A program made the translations under genes and the position numbers. Source: Astrocystis sublimbata (taxonomy: Eukaryota; Ascomycota; Sordariomycetes; Xylariales; Xylariaceae). Taken from it: a stretch of DNA of 64,000 nucleotides. The notes beneath the pieces were generated by a model that worked only from the letters and a program-made list of their open reading frames with translations, made no database searches and had not been told where the DNA came from. Positions 34,129 to 46,900 of this stretch are shown piece by piece. The stretch is taken from contig JAJNNY010000011.1 in assembly GCA_022453515.1 (NCBI GenBank), forward strand, positions 434,001-498,000, written 5' to 3'. The first letter of the stretch is position 1. Every line of letters starts with the position of its first letter.

Positions 34129-36945
34129 AAAGTTTTGGACAAATTTCCCCGTTTCGGAGCTAGATTTGAACCAAATTAGCCAAAATTCGTGGTCTTTTTG
34201 CCCTGCTCATGAATCTAGAAACAGCCAACAGACAGATCTTCGGGTAATTACGCGATTTACTCTCCGTCGCGACCTGCAGCAGCCCGCCTCCACATGTTCG
34301 AGCCACTAGGCAATCAATCTTCTAGATTGCCTAGCGATCAGCGCTGTATACTGCAGTGCTGTACACACTGCTGTAGGTATTGTAGGTAGGTAGCAGCAGG
34401 TACTGCAAGAGCTTGAACGCCTATGTACATATACGCCTGTATAAGGTTGGCTGTGCCGCATCCTGCTGAGCTTGTGTGCATCTAGCTCGCATTTATGCGA
34501 ATGCGGTGCTAAGTTGAGTTGGTCGAGTCGGTCACAAAGTTGATTTTGCTCATTTTAAACTTGTCACGGGGCAAATGGGATAAGGATAAATATGGGGGGG
34601 ACCCTTCAATTATCCATCCCAGCTGAAGCGAGACAATGTAATGGCAGGGTTTATCCCGCAAGATAAGCGACGTCCCTGCGTACATACATATATTTTGATA
34701 TCCATATTCCTTATTGAAGCAGTGGTATAGGTGTCTAACCTGAGGTAGGTAATGCGATGCGTGCTCGTTGAGCTGCTACCGGATCTCAATGGTCATTGCG
34801 ACAGAACGGTTTTAACCAAAGCCAGGCCATACGCCGTTATTAGGCCAATTTCATTACGGTGTAGGTAGGTTCGTTGACTGAGGATACGCCCTCGTGTCTC
34901 TCTCGCTCTCGTTCAACTCCTTCCAATTTCATATTGAAACAGAGTTGCGGTGTGATTGATACCTGTTGTCAGGGATGAAAGACGCAATCGACTCAAAGAG
35001 ACGAAGCGTGCGAGCATTTCGGGCAATCCTTGGTATAAGTGCGCCGGGCGAGCCGGGTATCACGGATTTGATCTGCAAAGAAGCATTTTTGCCCATGCCG
35101 TGAATCTCATATCAGACGGGGTGATATATCCCAGCTGAAGTTTGTTTGAGATTTTAGGGCTCACCTAAGGATTCCTCTCAGCAGGGGAGAATGGAAGGTC
35201 GTGTCCATGTTTGAAACCAGCTGGCTTCCTAGGATGAGTACTGTAGTCGGTGTGATGAGCTGGAATTTCTGCCCGGCCGTCTATTGTATTTCACCGTCTT
35301 ACCGACTCTGATATAGCACTTGAACTCATGTTGCGCCCTGCTAATCCATCTGGATGACAACTCCGCCCGTTCGAGGTTGCTCTTACTCCATTTGGTGTCA
35401 TACCAAGACCGTCCGCGGAGCTGAGGTCAAATAACGGAGCTAGATAATGGCTAAAATTTGTGGCCTTATTGGAGCTCGAAATCCCGAACCGGTTACCGAC
35501 CAACGTCGCGTTGTGGCCTCTGGGACTGGACAATTTTTCGGTCTTATTCTCCGTGTTCTCCATTTGGCCCTATGCCGGCATTAAGCGATAGGTTCACGAA
35601 TCGAGGGGCATGTTGTAAGTCCTACGTGCATTACAGCAATGGCTGCCATTGAATGCCATTTTCAAGATCTACCAAGATGATAGCCCAATCTTTATCACCA
35701 ATCCGGAGCTTGTAAGTAAGCCTCCTCGGGGCAGAAAGTAAGATTCTAGGATATGACTGGCCTGCACCCTGACTCGGACATAAAAAAAACGTTTCGACAA
35801 CGATGGGCACATATTCGGGTAAGGACCCCTGGCCACGACCCTGGCCCCCTGACCATTTCTTCTGCACTCGCACTAGCCTCCACGACCCTACTTCTCAGGT
35901 AGGTTTGGTGGGGGATGAGTGCTAAGAGCGCTAAGAGGACCAAATTATCGTGGGATGAAAGCGAACTTTAAACTGTGGACAAGTTCGTGAACAGTCTGCT
36001 TACAATAGGTCGATCAGATCCTTCCATTGTCTTGGAGATTACCTCTTCAACCACCTAAGGCTTGGTGATCGGGCGACTTTTATTTATAGAATAAGACGCT
36101 ATATACGCTTCACGGGCAAATGCATCCAAGGCATCAAATGATAACTGATGCCCCTCCTCTCGTGTCACATGTCTCTGACATGAAGTGAGACGGATAATAC
36201 ACAATACAATACAACTCGGATGCAGAATGTTTATACCGAATCGCCAAGTAGCACAACTGCACAGGTTTGAGATGGCCGGTTCCTCCCGCGTCGTTGAATC
36301 TTGTTACTTGATATAGCGTCATATACCGTGTTAATAATCGACAACGGCGTACTGACAGCGCTGCGTCGGGTCCAACTACCTCGTAGGCAGAGCTGGCCCA
36401 GGGACAACCTGAGGGGACCCCGGCCAGAACAAGCCGATATCATGCCAGATGAGCGTCACATCAGGCCACTCACCATCCCCAGGGTCAAACCCATGATCCA
36501 ACCCTGCAGCTACGCAAACACTACGCCGGTAATTGGATGGGGAATCGTTGTTCTTGATGTACTAAAATTCCATTCTAGAACGTAGATAATACAGGTAATT
36601 AGTTAGAATCGCCGAAGACGAAAAAGAAAAAGAAAAGATGCGAAAATTTATCTGAGTAGTGGCATTTAACACATTTCCGTGCAAAGAAGTTGCGATACAA
36701 AGTTCACCCTGTGTCGCACCCGTTACTACCTAACAAAAAACCCACGGCTTAACCGATTCGGCCCAATCCGTTCGTCTACATATCTGGAGCGCCCTGCCTA
36801 CGTGCGGCACACCGACCAGAAACTTTTCGTCATTTACACCGAAAGAAATATCAGCACATAGGGCGGCGCTTTTAGGCACTTTGATTGTAAAAAAAAAAAA
36901 TTTGGTCGTCAACAGACAGACCGACAGACAGACAGACACCACATC
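34129..36945. other. Gene-poor region downstream of the tRNA, 2.8 kb
   Basis: It continues the long gene desert. A palindrome-rich patch with TAGGTA repeats lies near 34.33-34.40 kb. I see no supportable coding region. The last ~300 bp should hold the flavohemoglobin promoter. Confidence 0.45.
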
Positions 36946-38387
36946 ATGGGACTTACACGGCGCGAAGCCGAGGTCGTCAACGAGACCATACCGGCCCTGC
37001 GACAACATGGCGAGCACATCTCGACCGTCTTCTACAAGAGCATGTTGCGGGACCACCCCGAGCTCAATCACTACTTCAACAGCGTCAACATGCACACGGG
37101 CCGGCAGCCCCGCGCACTGACGGAGCTCATCCTCGCCTTTGCCTCCAACATCGTCAACATCAGCGAGCTGACGCCCAAGCTCGAGCGAGTCGCCCAGAAA
37201 CATGCCTCCCTCGTCATCCACCCCGAACACTACGAGATCGTCGCCAAGTACCTGATACGTGCCTTCTCCGCCGTGCTCGGCCCGGCCATGACCCCCGAGG
37301 TGAACGCCGCTTGGACCAAGGCCTACTGGCTGATGGCGAACAGTAAGATGATACCTTTATGGCTTTATCCTCGAACCCCTCATTTGACGACTATACTGAC
37401 CGACGCACCCCCGTAACAGTGCTCACCGGCCGTGAGTCCATCATATACAAGAACTTCGGAAACTGGACGTACTGGCGGACCTTCACCATCTCGAGCAAGA
37501 CGGCCGAAACGGCCGAGGGCGACATCGTCTCGTTCAACCTGCGGCCGCTCGACGGGCAGCCGCTGCCGCCCTTCAAGCCCGGGCAGTACGTGACGATCCG
37601 GCTGAAGATCAAGGGCCTCAAGTACTCGCAGCTGCGGCAGTACTCGCTCAGCGACGCGCCGCGGTCGCACAGCTACCGCATCACGGTGAAGCGGGACATC
37701 GGGGCCAGCGGGGACGCGGCGTCGACGACGACGACGACGACGACGCCGCCGCGCTCGCGCTTCGGGTCGCCCGACCTCGACGGCCCGCCCATGTCGTCGG
37801 CCGCGAGCAGCGCCTCGGACAGCAGCATCGGCAGCGTGCGCCCGCACCGCCCGGGCCTGGTGTCGGGGGTGCTGATCGACGACTTCCAGGTCGGCGACAA
37901 CATGGAGCTGACGCATCCGGCGGGCGAGTTCTTCCTCGACACCGAGGACGCCAACACGACGAGCCCCGTGGTGCTGATTTCGGCAGGCGCGGGCGCGGCG
38001 CCGCTGTACTCGATGCTGAAGACGGTCAAGGAGCAGAAGAACGGACGGCCCATGTCGTGGATCCATGCGTCGCGGCACGACGCGCCCTTCCGCGAGAAGG
38101 TGGAGAAGATCGCGCAGGCGGACCCGGCCAACGTGCGCGTCAAGTTCTTCCGCTCGCGCCTCGCCGACGGCGACGTCATCTCGCTGACCTCGCGCTTCCA
38201 GGAGGACTTCATCGGCCTCAACTGGGAGGACCTGTGGCTGCAGGATAAAACAACGCAGTACTTTGTCTGCGGGCCCGAGAAGTTCATGCTCGAGATCGGC
38301 CACCACCTGCAGAAGAACGCGATCCCGGTCGAGAGGATAAAGTATGAGCTGTACAGCGTCGGCAGCTTTGCCATGTCGAAATATTAA
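36946..38387 (+). CDS. fhb: Flavohemoglobin (nitric oxide dioxygenase)
   Basis: Flavohemoglobins convert NO and O2 to nitrate, using NAD(P)H and FAD, and protect against nitrosative stress. Two exons (36946-37342, 37420-38387) with a 77-bp intron give 454 residues. The globin domain (1-133) has the key residues Tyr30 (B10), Gln54 (E7) and the proximal His86 (in AQKHASLVI). The FAD domain has RQYSLS at 205-210. The NAD domain has LISAGAGAAP and FVCGPEKF. Three oddities: a Thr/Ser/Pro-rich insertion of about 49 residues (228-276) inside the FAD domain; GAGAAP, where bacterial Hmp has GVGQTP; and the C-terminus YELYSVGSF instead of the usual YE-x-FGP. No mitochondrial targeting peptide is seen. 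The region is GC-rich compared with its flanks. Confidence 0.93.
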
Positions 38388-40238
38388 ATAAAGCAAGCAT
38401 CGAGACGGATGGGTGGGGTTTACTTTTTAGATTGAAACGACAATATTATGGGAGAGGGAAACAACGGGCAAGGAAGGCACCGAGAGATAGAGCGAGAGCA
38501 TCTCCATTCAACAGTTTTTTCTTTTCGGGGAGGGGTTTCATTTGTGTTGTTGTTAGTCGTTGTTAGCATGGGAAATGGGGGGCTCGGGATGGTTAAAATC
38601 ATAGATAGAAACGGACGGGCGGAGACGGTTGGTTCTCTTGGGGCGACTCACTCGCTCAGGCGTCGACCGCATCTCTTGAGCACTCGGAGGTTAAGGTTCT
38701 GGCTCTTGTTGGCGTCGGCAAACGGTTATTACTAGATGCAACATTCAAATAGTGGAAGACAACAAGTATGTTAATGACTTATCATCATCTACCTGGCTGT
38801 TAGCCTCCATACTCAGGTGATAAGTATCTGGGATTTCTTGTATTTGCTGTGTATTGAGCTTGTTGAAGAACTCGAAGTAGCTCGCCGTTAGAGGGTAAAA
38901 TAGAGTGAGTGTCTTCAAGCAGGTATGTATGTATACCTACTCTTCTCAAGTACCATCATGGATGGCTCTGTAGATAGTCGATCATCACCACGGCGCATGT
39001 ACCACCTTGAAAGTTCCGATCATGAATAATTCCAATCAAGGTGAAAAGAAGATAGGCAAGGATAGGCGAGAGCACGCGCGTGCCTTTGCGACAGATTAGC
39101 GACGCCAATCACCACAACTGCGTTCCCCGTGCGGCAAATGCAGCCTGCTCATATAACTACCGGCCACCATCCGAGCGTTCGGATACCGGGACCAACAAGC
39201 TTTACACTCGTCTCGCTTGCTGGGAGGTCGGGAAGGGATTGCTTCTCAGGCGAGGTCCCAGCTCGGGGATCCATCCTTGAACCTCTAGACTGTCACGACC
39301 CGACAGCCTGGTAATGCAACCTTCCTAAAAGGGGCGCGCGAGTATATCTACCTGGATATGGCTTGTTCGCTGTGTGGCCGTGTTCGTTGCATGGCTGGCG
39401 ATCAACTGGGTTGTAGCTTTAGGGGAACAGCGGAATTGACGAGCCGCGCTGCTGAAACGGGGGATGATGTGATGTGATGTTGCTTGTGCTTGGATGGATC
39501 GGCCGGTGGCAAAAAAACGCACGTACACTCACGGATGGTAATGTCGCTAGCGAGGCGCTAAGCGTCACGCGTTTGTGAGCAGACAGACACTTACAGTACT
39601 TGCTTTTTAGTTGTGTGACCGACCAGTAAGTAGAGAGCCTGTTCAACCCCGGAAGGAATTTTCACAATTATCAATGATGTGTAAATTACGATCAAATCGG
39701 TATCGGACACTGCGACTAATACACAGGCAACTCCATGGACGATGCGGACGCTTGTCTAGGAGTAGGAGTGTCTTGTCTGAGTCTAATTAGCCTGCAGTTG
39801 ATCTGATTCCAAGTTGTTTTTCGGAGTCTTGCGAGCCCCTGGCTCTCGAAAGTCAATATCCTACGAAAGGTAGCAACATACCCTTTGTTATCTATTCTGC
39901 CTTTCACAATCCCATTGTGAGCCTTGGCATCTAACATGATAGATCCTCATACATTGTGCTAGAGGGTCTTTGAGTTGAATCTTTGAACTGAAGTAAAAGG
40001 CTATTGTATAGATCTACGGTAACTATCAAAGCAGCCCTTTGTCACTTAAGGCTCTAGCAAATAGGTATTCAGCTACTTCAACCCGTTCTATTATAAAAAT
40101 GCCCAGGCATCCGTGTTCGTCTTGTTGGACCTTCTCAACTCAACCATCTCAAGCGTATCCAACATTCTCAACTTATAAAAAACAAAAAAAGCAATCGATA
40201 CAGTCTCCTATTCCTTATCCAATTATACCAAGCACCAT
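38388..40238. other. Intergenic region, 1.9 kb
   Basis: It lies between two co-directional genes. I found no gene, RNA or large repeat here. Confidence 0.45.
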
Positions 40239-40916
40239 ATGGCCTCAAAACCCACAACCGAATCACCCTCCTTCCATCTCCCCAGTCTAAACCCCGAACT
40301 CGACGCGCACATCCCCTTCACCATGACGCACAGCAGCGAAGAAGGCCCGAGCGAGCTGCAGCAAGAGCTCATCACCATATTGCACAAGGTAACCCTCGGC
40401 AACAGCAACGACGAGACTACTCACATGGACATTTCTAGGCCTGGTTCTAGTTCTGGTTCTGGTGCTGGTACTAAGTCAGCCACAGCCCCAGCCCCAGCCT
40501 CCCAGCACGAAACCCAAACCCAAGTCCCCGAAATCATAATCTCGCGCCCGGAGTCCTACACCGCACTTGCAAACGACAACCCCTACTCCCCCTCCCCCAG
40601 TGATCCCGAAGATCCCTGCATATACGTATTCACAAGCACATACACGCCCACAACCACAACCAGAACCGAAACCGCATACACACTCACGTCCTCATACAGA
40701 TCTCCATACACCCCCACATATACAGCCACATCTACAACCACAACTAAAACCCGAACAGCTCCCGACATCGACTCACAGCGAGAAGAGGACCTCGACATCA
40801 CCCTAGCCATCTCCCACGCAGACGAGCTGCTCGCGAAGCAGATGCTAGAGTTACAGGCCCTGCCGCCGCAGGAGAGGGAGGAGTATTTGGCGAAGTTGAA
40901 TGGGCATCGGAAGTAG
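40239..40916 (+). CDS. Hypothetical Thr/Ser-rich protein
   Basis: A single-exon frame of 225 residues. I do not recognise it. The N-terminus is polar with a helical EGPSELQQELITILHKVTL segment. The middle is low complexity: Ser/Gly/Ala/Pro, then a Thr/Tyr-rich stretch with TYTPTTTTRTE-type repeats. The C-terminus is an acidic helix (REEDLDITLAISHADELLA) ending in LPPQEREEYLAKLNGHRK, which looks like true coding sequence. There is no signal peptide or membrane span. A TTATAAAA motif lies at 40091-40098, about 140 bp upstream. A lineage-specific gene is the most likely reading; a chance frame helped by the repeat is possible. Confidence 0.5.
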   Translation: MASKPTTESPSFHLPSLNPELDAHIPFTMTHSSEEGPSELQQELITILHKVTLGNSNDETTHMDISRPGSSSGSGAGTKSATAPAPASQHETQTQVPEIIISRPESYTALANDNPYSPSPSDPEDPCIYVFTSTYTPTTTTRTETAYTLTSSYRSPYTPTYTATSTTTTKTRTAPDIDSQREEDLDITLAISHADELLAKQMLELQALPPQEREEYLAKLNGHRK

Positions 40917-41765
40917 GTAGGGGCGTAGGGGCGTAGGAAGTATAGAGAGTATATCGTAAAAGGCTAGAGAAGACATATATAGTTATATGTTAGAAAGGCC
41001 CTACTGAAGGACAAGTTAGGTGGGTGGGATGAGGGTGGTCTCTAGTTCGAGAGCCCCTTTAGAACGTACTCGAGTAAAGTGAGTAAGTAACATAGAGACC
41101 GCATGGAGAAACGTGGCGCTGGCGACACGTAGGTTGTTGGTAGCTTTGTATCAATATATAAAATTTCGTTTGTATTTCCTTATCTTTACACCCAGTATTT
41201 ACTTAGTCACATTTAAAATCAAGAATATCGTAGCCTGTCGTAGGGAATAATAAAATTGTCTTCAGGAGCCTTACGAGAATAATTAAGCCCTTCGTAGCTC
41301 ATATCATAAATCTATGTAGTAGGCACTGCAATAAAGCCATGGATAGATAGATAGATAGTAATAGCTCTCATGACCCAGAAACCCTCAAGCCACTGAATTT
41401 TACATAAAATAGAACATGTTGGTTGGTACGTCAAAGTAAACTCAGTCAGTAAATGCTAACAGCAATGCTGCCATCGCTGGCCGGTCAAAACGCCCTATCG
41501 ATAAAACTCCAACCCCGTGCCGTGCCGTTCTGATATATACGCACATCCAGTCTCGTAAAAGGAACATCTCGAAAGACGAAAAGAAAAATTTGAAGCCATT
41601 TACAATGCCAACTAACGCCCATCGCCTGCCCATGGTATACTACCTACATCTCTCTAAAGTGCGATGCCAGTAATTGTAGTATGACAGCCCCCTTGTCATG
41701 CCCCTGCATTATGCGTCCCTCCTACGTAACCGGGATAAAAAGAAAGGGAGCCCGAGGGATCATTG
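40917..41765. other. Convergent intergenic region
   Basis: This is 849 bp between convergent genes, AT-rich, with a short GATA microsatellite near 41343-41358. No gene is supported. Confidence 0.5.
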
Positions 41766-43937
41766 TTATATCGTCTTGCCGCCACAGTCGGGGATCTTGA
41801 CACCCTTCTTCAGGTTGCGGTTGACGTCCAAGATGCCCCACTGGTCTTCCCACTCTTTGCCCGGCGCGTTGAAACTCTCCTTCCACGGCTCGTCAAACAT
41901 CTCGAACCAGAAGTAGTTTGTGCCGTTGCTGAGAGCTTGGCAGACCCAGCTATCAAGCAACGTGTTGAGCTCATCGATTCCGGCCACAGCTCCATCAGTG
42001 CATGTTTCTGCCTCGCCACAGTCGGTGCCACCCTTAGTGGGCCACCCGATCTCCGAGATGACATTCTTCTCATTGTCCGTCTTGAAAAAGCTACCTGCCT
42101 TGTTATGCCAGAATGTCCAAGTCCAAGAGGCGGCCACTTTCGAGTCTTGACCGGCGAAGAAAGGATGTACGTTGCCCATGATGTAGTCGCTGACCTGTGC
42201 CAGATTGTAGTCCCAGTTGTCGCCCAAGTCGCTCGTAGCCACTGGGAGATCCCAGTTGTGGTTGCTAAGGTTTGTGCGTACATCGTCTAGCAAGGTCCCC
42301 AGCTCGGTTGCGGTCATCTGTTCACGGAAGAGAATTTCGTTGCCAACGATCAAGCCCTTGAACGGCTTGTCACCATATTGGTCTAGAATTTCCCACATGC
42401 GATCAAGCTGGCGATCGTTGGTTTTCTTGTTGTCATCTTGCCATACGCCGAGCCAGATCTTGATGTCGTCCTCCTTCTTCAGCTGCCGTATGGCGTGAAT
42501 CGTCATCTCGGTTTGGTTGCAATCGGTTCCGTACAGTCGGATGGTGTTGGTCAGCTGCGATAATATGGCCACATCGCGGGTCACGTTATTCTGAGAGGGG
42601 GGGTTCTTCAAGCAATCAGGATATTGCACATTGATCGGGGTGTAGTCGACGCCAGGGAAGACCTTGTGAAGGTTGGGATTGTTCAACAAAGCTTGTATCT
42701 CGTCGGAATTGAGGTCGAGATCTCCGTTCTTGGCCGCATCGGCATCGGCTGATTGCCCTCCCGAGCTACCGCCTCCACCCCCGTTGTTCCCTAACTTGGA
42801 TCCCAAAACACCTCCGACGACAGCTCCAGCGATGACCAGCACCACGATGACAGCAATGATCCACGTCCACTTCTTTCTGCTACTACTTTGTTTCGCGATC
42901 CATTCGGATTTCTCAGGTCTGGTACCGAGCTCATACTCGCCGGGGCTGGCTCCTTGGTAGGCAGTAGACGGGTTAGCCACAGGATCATAGGCAATAGCAC
43001 TGTTCCTGTTCTTTCCTAGGATGCCCCCAAGAACGCCACCTGCTCCAGCAGCGCCAGCGGCACCGGCAGCGGAACCGTTCCCACCTCGACCACTTGAATT
43101 TCCGATGCTCAAGCCACTAGCTCGAGCAGAGCGTCGGTAATCGAGGCCGTCGTCTCCGTCGTCATCAATATCATTAGGATTGAATTGACCGAGCCTCGGA
43201 TCCATGCGTTGACCGTAGGCCAGATGTGGGTCTCGGAAAGGATCGCTCTGGAAGCTGTTCAAGCTGCGGGTGGGTGTAGACCCGGAGGTTACCGGGGCCA
43301 GGCTCGGGGCCAGACTCGGCGAGGAGCCCTGGCCTTGTTGGTACGACCTGCGATTTTGTTCGTACATGCCCGGTTGGGCATCTGTGTATTGTGAGCGTTG
43401 ATAGACTTGCGGAGGCTGCTGCTGGGGCTGTTGTTGTTGTTGATACGAGGGCTGCGAGCCTCGCATGGCCTCGAGGCCACTTTCTCGGGCTTGGCGATCG
43501 GCAACGCTCATGGCGAGGCCGGGTATGCCACCGCTGGCGGCCTCGCTGAAGTTATCGGCGCCGGGGGTGATACTGTTCGGCTGCGATTCGTGTCCCCAGG
43601 TCCGTTCGGCTTCGGTGCGATGGAGCGGTGGTATAGGGGCGGCTCCAGAGGCAGGGTACTCTGGTTCTTGGGCGACGCCGGCGTGAGCTCTGTTCTGGCG
43701 CAGGCGTGCGAATGCCGAGTCGGGATGGGCACCGGGATGAGCTGAATGGGCGGGCGGGTTGTTGTTGGAAGGGTGATCTCTGTATTGTTGGGGCTGTTGG
43801 ACGTCGACGGGCGTGTCTAAGTCGTAGCGATGGCGGTTCGGAACGGGGTTTCGTCGTGTTGAAGGCAAGGGATGGTCTAGAGGAGCATGTTCGCCCTGGT
43901 CGGAACCAAAGGAATAACGATGGCCTCGGGTGCCCAT
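41766..43937 (-). CDS. btgC: GH17 glucan endo-1,3-beta-glucosidase, BtgC-like, membrane-anchored
   Basis: BtgC-type enzymes hydrolyse or transfer beta-1,3-glucan in the cell wall. A single exon of 723 residues from the ATG at 43937 (MGTRGHRYSFGSDQ); an in-frame ATG at 44045 would add 36 residues, but the shorter start resembles family N-termini better. Layout: a ~330-residue disordered cytosolic part rich in Gln, Pro and Gly; one membrane segment (WIIAVIVVLVIAGAVVGGVL) preceded by KK, so a type II orientation; a Gly/Ser linker; then the GH17 domain from FPGVDYTPINVQYPDCL. The acid/base Glu is in VGNEILFRE and the nucleophile Glu in SEIGWPT, both conserved. The domain ends in WFEMFDEPWK and a C-terminal DCGGKTI. 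No GPI signal is seen. Confidence 0.93.
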   Translation of the reverse strand: MGTRGHRYSFGSDQGEHAPLDHPLPSTRRNPVPNRHRYDLDTPVDVQQPQQYRDHPSNNNPPAHSAHPGAHPDSAFARLRQNRAHAGVAQEPEYPASGAAPIPPLHRTEAERTWGHESQPNSITPGADNFSEAASGGIPGLAMSVADRQARESGLEAMRGSQPSYQQQQQPQQQPPQVYQRSQYTDAQPGMYEQNRRSYQQGQGSSPSLAPSLAPVTSGSTPTRSLNSFQSDPFRDPHLAYGQRMDPRLGQFNPNDIDDDGDDGLDYRRSARASGLSIGNSSGRGGNGSAAGAAGAAGAGGVLGGILGKNRNSAIAYDPVANPSTAYQGASPGEYELGTRPEKSEWIAKQSSSRKKWTWIIAVIVVLVIAGAVVGGVLGSKLGNNGGGGGSSGGQSADADAAKNGDLDLNSDEIQALLNNPNLHKVFPGVDYTPINVQYPDCLKNPPSQNNVTRDVAILSQLTNTIRLYGTDCNQTEMTIHAIRQLKKEDDIKIWLGVWQDDNKKTNDRQLDRMWEILDQYGDKPFKGLIVGNEILFREQMTATELGTLLDDVRTNLSNHNWDLPVATSDLGDNWDYNLAQVSDYIMGNVHPFFAGQDSKVAASWTWTFWHNKAGSFFKTDNEKNVISEIGWPTKGGTDCGEAETCTDGAVAGIDELNTLLDSWVCQALSNGTNYFWFEMFDEPWKESFNAPGKEWEDQWGILDVNRNLKKGVKIPDCGGKTI

Positions 43938-46900
43938 GTTTGAGCAGTGGCTGTCGCCGCAAGTTGATATGGGAACGAGCGACTGGTCGACTGGGACAGG
44001 GCGTGTGGGTGTGGATGCGCGTGTGGGTCGACGAGGCACAAACAAGAGCGATATGCAACGTCAACGGGCGAGTAGCGCTATCTGTCGTGTGCGGTGGTAG
44101 TGGAGGGAGTGGAACGCATCGGCGATTCAGCACGAACAAACGAAGCCAGCAACGAAAGAGTGTCGAGAGTGTTGGTATTGGTACTGTACGAGCGAGTGGA
44201 TTGCGCCAAATTGGCTCGATGTTACACTGGCAAACTGGATGGGTCGTGCCACTGCGGGCGTAGCTGGCGTGCAGATGACGATGATAGTGGTACGGAGTAG
44301 TTGTAACAGGGTGCAGATGGGTAGGTGAATTGAGAAAGGTGAAATGAATGCGACGGGTGGCACAGGGCAGCGACAGGGCAGCGTTAAGCTGGCGAGCATG
44401 AAACGCGGCGATAGGCCGAGAGGCGATTAAGGTTGTTTGTTTGTCTTGCTCCCGCCCGGCTGTGCATGCAGAAGTACCTATGTACCCGTCGACCTATCGA
44501 ATCGAAGCGAAACGGTGCAAGGGAGCCGTAGCCGTGTTCTTGAATTGAAACAAAATGGTGTCAATATCTCAACTAGACGAATATCGAGTGTCTCGTCTCG
44601 TAAATGCAAACCGGACAGAACCAGATGTGCAAAAGTCAACATCAATCAGCAGCCATCAACATCAATCCGACTCCAGCACATGCATGTGGGATGTTGGACG
44701 GATCTGGGCCATTGATCAGGCCAGGAGCTGGGCGACAACTAGGCTTAGCTTGACCGTTATTTTACGATACGAGCATCCCGTCCCGCCAGGGTGGTGGCAA
44801 CATCCGCTGCGCCATCATCCGCTGACGCTGCTAAAGTACCTACATGCATGCCCTGCACACTGAGAGAGTGCAGCCCTGAATAAGTACTAGGTACTTCAGT
44901 AGTTGGAGACTTCAATCAATCTTTTAAATCGCCAAGGTTGTGGTCGACTGTTCAAAAAGCAGTCTGATGCAGAGTTGTAATTCGCAATTGTCTGTTCGAC
45001 TTACGAGTACACACTCCCCCTACCAAGCTTCGAGGTCTGCATGCTAAGTTCTTGGAATCTGGGGATGGGAACCTTGGAAAAGTCCCAGGCCAGAAGCCAA
45101 GCCTCCTTGGCCGCCAAAGTGGCTCGGCTCTGATAGGTGCATGCATGCTGGCAAACCCCCCTTGGCCCCCTGTCTACCGAGCTACTGCACGGGGCAACAA
45201 TAAAAACGGTATGACCAGGGCATCGGCTGGCTCTGTAGCTATAGGTACCTTGCCCCATTAACACAGCGATTGGTACCCATCGCTACCTTTCCGCTGTATC
45301 TTGCATCTGCCCGACGATCAGGTAATGCCCGTATTGGACCCGCAGCGACGCACCTACTAATGTCCCCGTCGGTCGGGCAGGCAGCCCAAGCTGAGGCTTT
45401 GGGGCCAGCATCACCGAGTCTGACCGAGTCTCTGAAGGGCAGCCAGTGGCCAAGCATTTACTGGAACGTTACAATCCGGGCCAAAGTGGTCGCATACAAC
45501 CACTATATGTGGTGCAAACATTTGAACCACTGACCTAGACAAGCACCGAACAGCGCATGAAGAGATAAGCAAAAAAATCTCATTTAAAGCCTCGGCCCCC
45601 GCCCTTCATTCGCTGTGCCTGGCTAACTAACACCGACTCGAGCAGATAGCGTCTCCAAGCGACCAAGCTAACCCAGCGCGAGCCCAGGTCTCTGCGACTT
45701 GGAAGAAAGCTTAATCAATAGTGCCCTCGTATTGGTGAAGGATAATCTTGGAGCTACTATAGGTAAGAAATTGCCTGTCTCCAAGTGATGGCAGAGAGCA
45801 AGTCTGGATGCCTGGCTGCGTTGCTTACAGTACTATGTACTTACACGAGGAACACAAACACCCATAAAAATAGCACAATGAACTTGAAGCGCCAGTCAGC
45901 CCCATGCAGCACCTGAGAAAGGCAGGTAAATGACTGACTGAGCCCTCGAAATGACGCGTCATTACCTGTAACCGCCCGGTCCATGTCTCAACACTGAACA
46001 GACCTCAGAGCATCCATATGAATAAGTACCTAAGCTTGATGGCGGCCATCCTCGTTGTTTGTCTCGTTCCATCATTCACTATCTTAACTACTACGGTATT
46101 CGCAGTCGAAGAGGCCTTCAATTACATAATCATTTCTCATGCCACCGGCATTGGCAAACTATGTAGTGCCACTGGGTTCACTAACGTCGGGAGTGGGAAG
46201 TAGAGTAGTACGCCCTCAGAACAGCTGTGCTGAAGCGAGATTGACCAGGAACAACATATCGGTACAATAATGTGTGTTTACCTACGCAACAATGTTTCGG
46301 TGATGGTGTTCTAGTGCACATTGCTTGATATCCTAATTCAATATCTACATCTGTCGGGTTTTATCTGCGACGAGCATATATATCTACATGAAATATCAGC
46401 GGACATACAACTCCGGACGAAGCCACTTAGTATAGAAGTACGTACCTGAATTGCTGGGCAAGTTGCAAGTGCCAATGCGACGGACGAATCAGAAGCGGCA
46501 CAAGTTACAACCCACTTGTTTACTACGGATCGTGATATCGTGGACGACGGTCTACTTCACCTTCATTGCTACTCTGCTTGTCTGATACTTTGTAGGTATT
46601 TGGGAGTCAAACTGCATTACTGTAGGGTTCTCAGTTACCACGCGAGAATATGGCGAGAATCGCAGTTGCCCAGCCAGGCCCTAACTATGACATCAGATGC
46701 GATGCCGACAGTGCGGAGAGCGCAGCCCTCTGCATCGCTTCGTCGAGCTGCCATCATATAACCGTCACCCAAGCCCCAAAAGAGTTCATCTTTCAACCCA
46801 CGATTTAAGGGGGATATCTCCTGATAATTACCTTCTACGAGCTGAGCAGTGGGTGAACTGACCTATACTTTCGGATGTAGCTGGAAGAAACCGAACCTCA

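Noticed and set aside
37380..38396. 338-codon minus-strand frame opposite the flavohemoglobin
   Set aside because: It is a shadow of the GC-rich sense gene; the product is an Arg/Leu/Val-rich string with no family signature.
46018..46203. 61-residue frame with a signal-peptide-like start
   Set aside because: It is short, has no downstream Cys pattern, and is unsupported by context; it could be a small secreted protein but the evidence is too thin.
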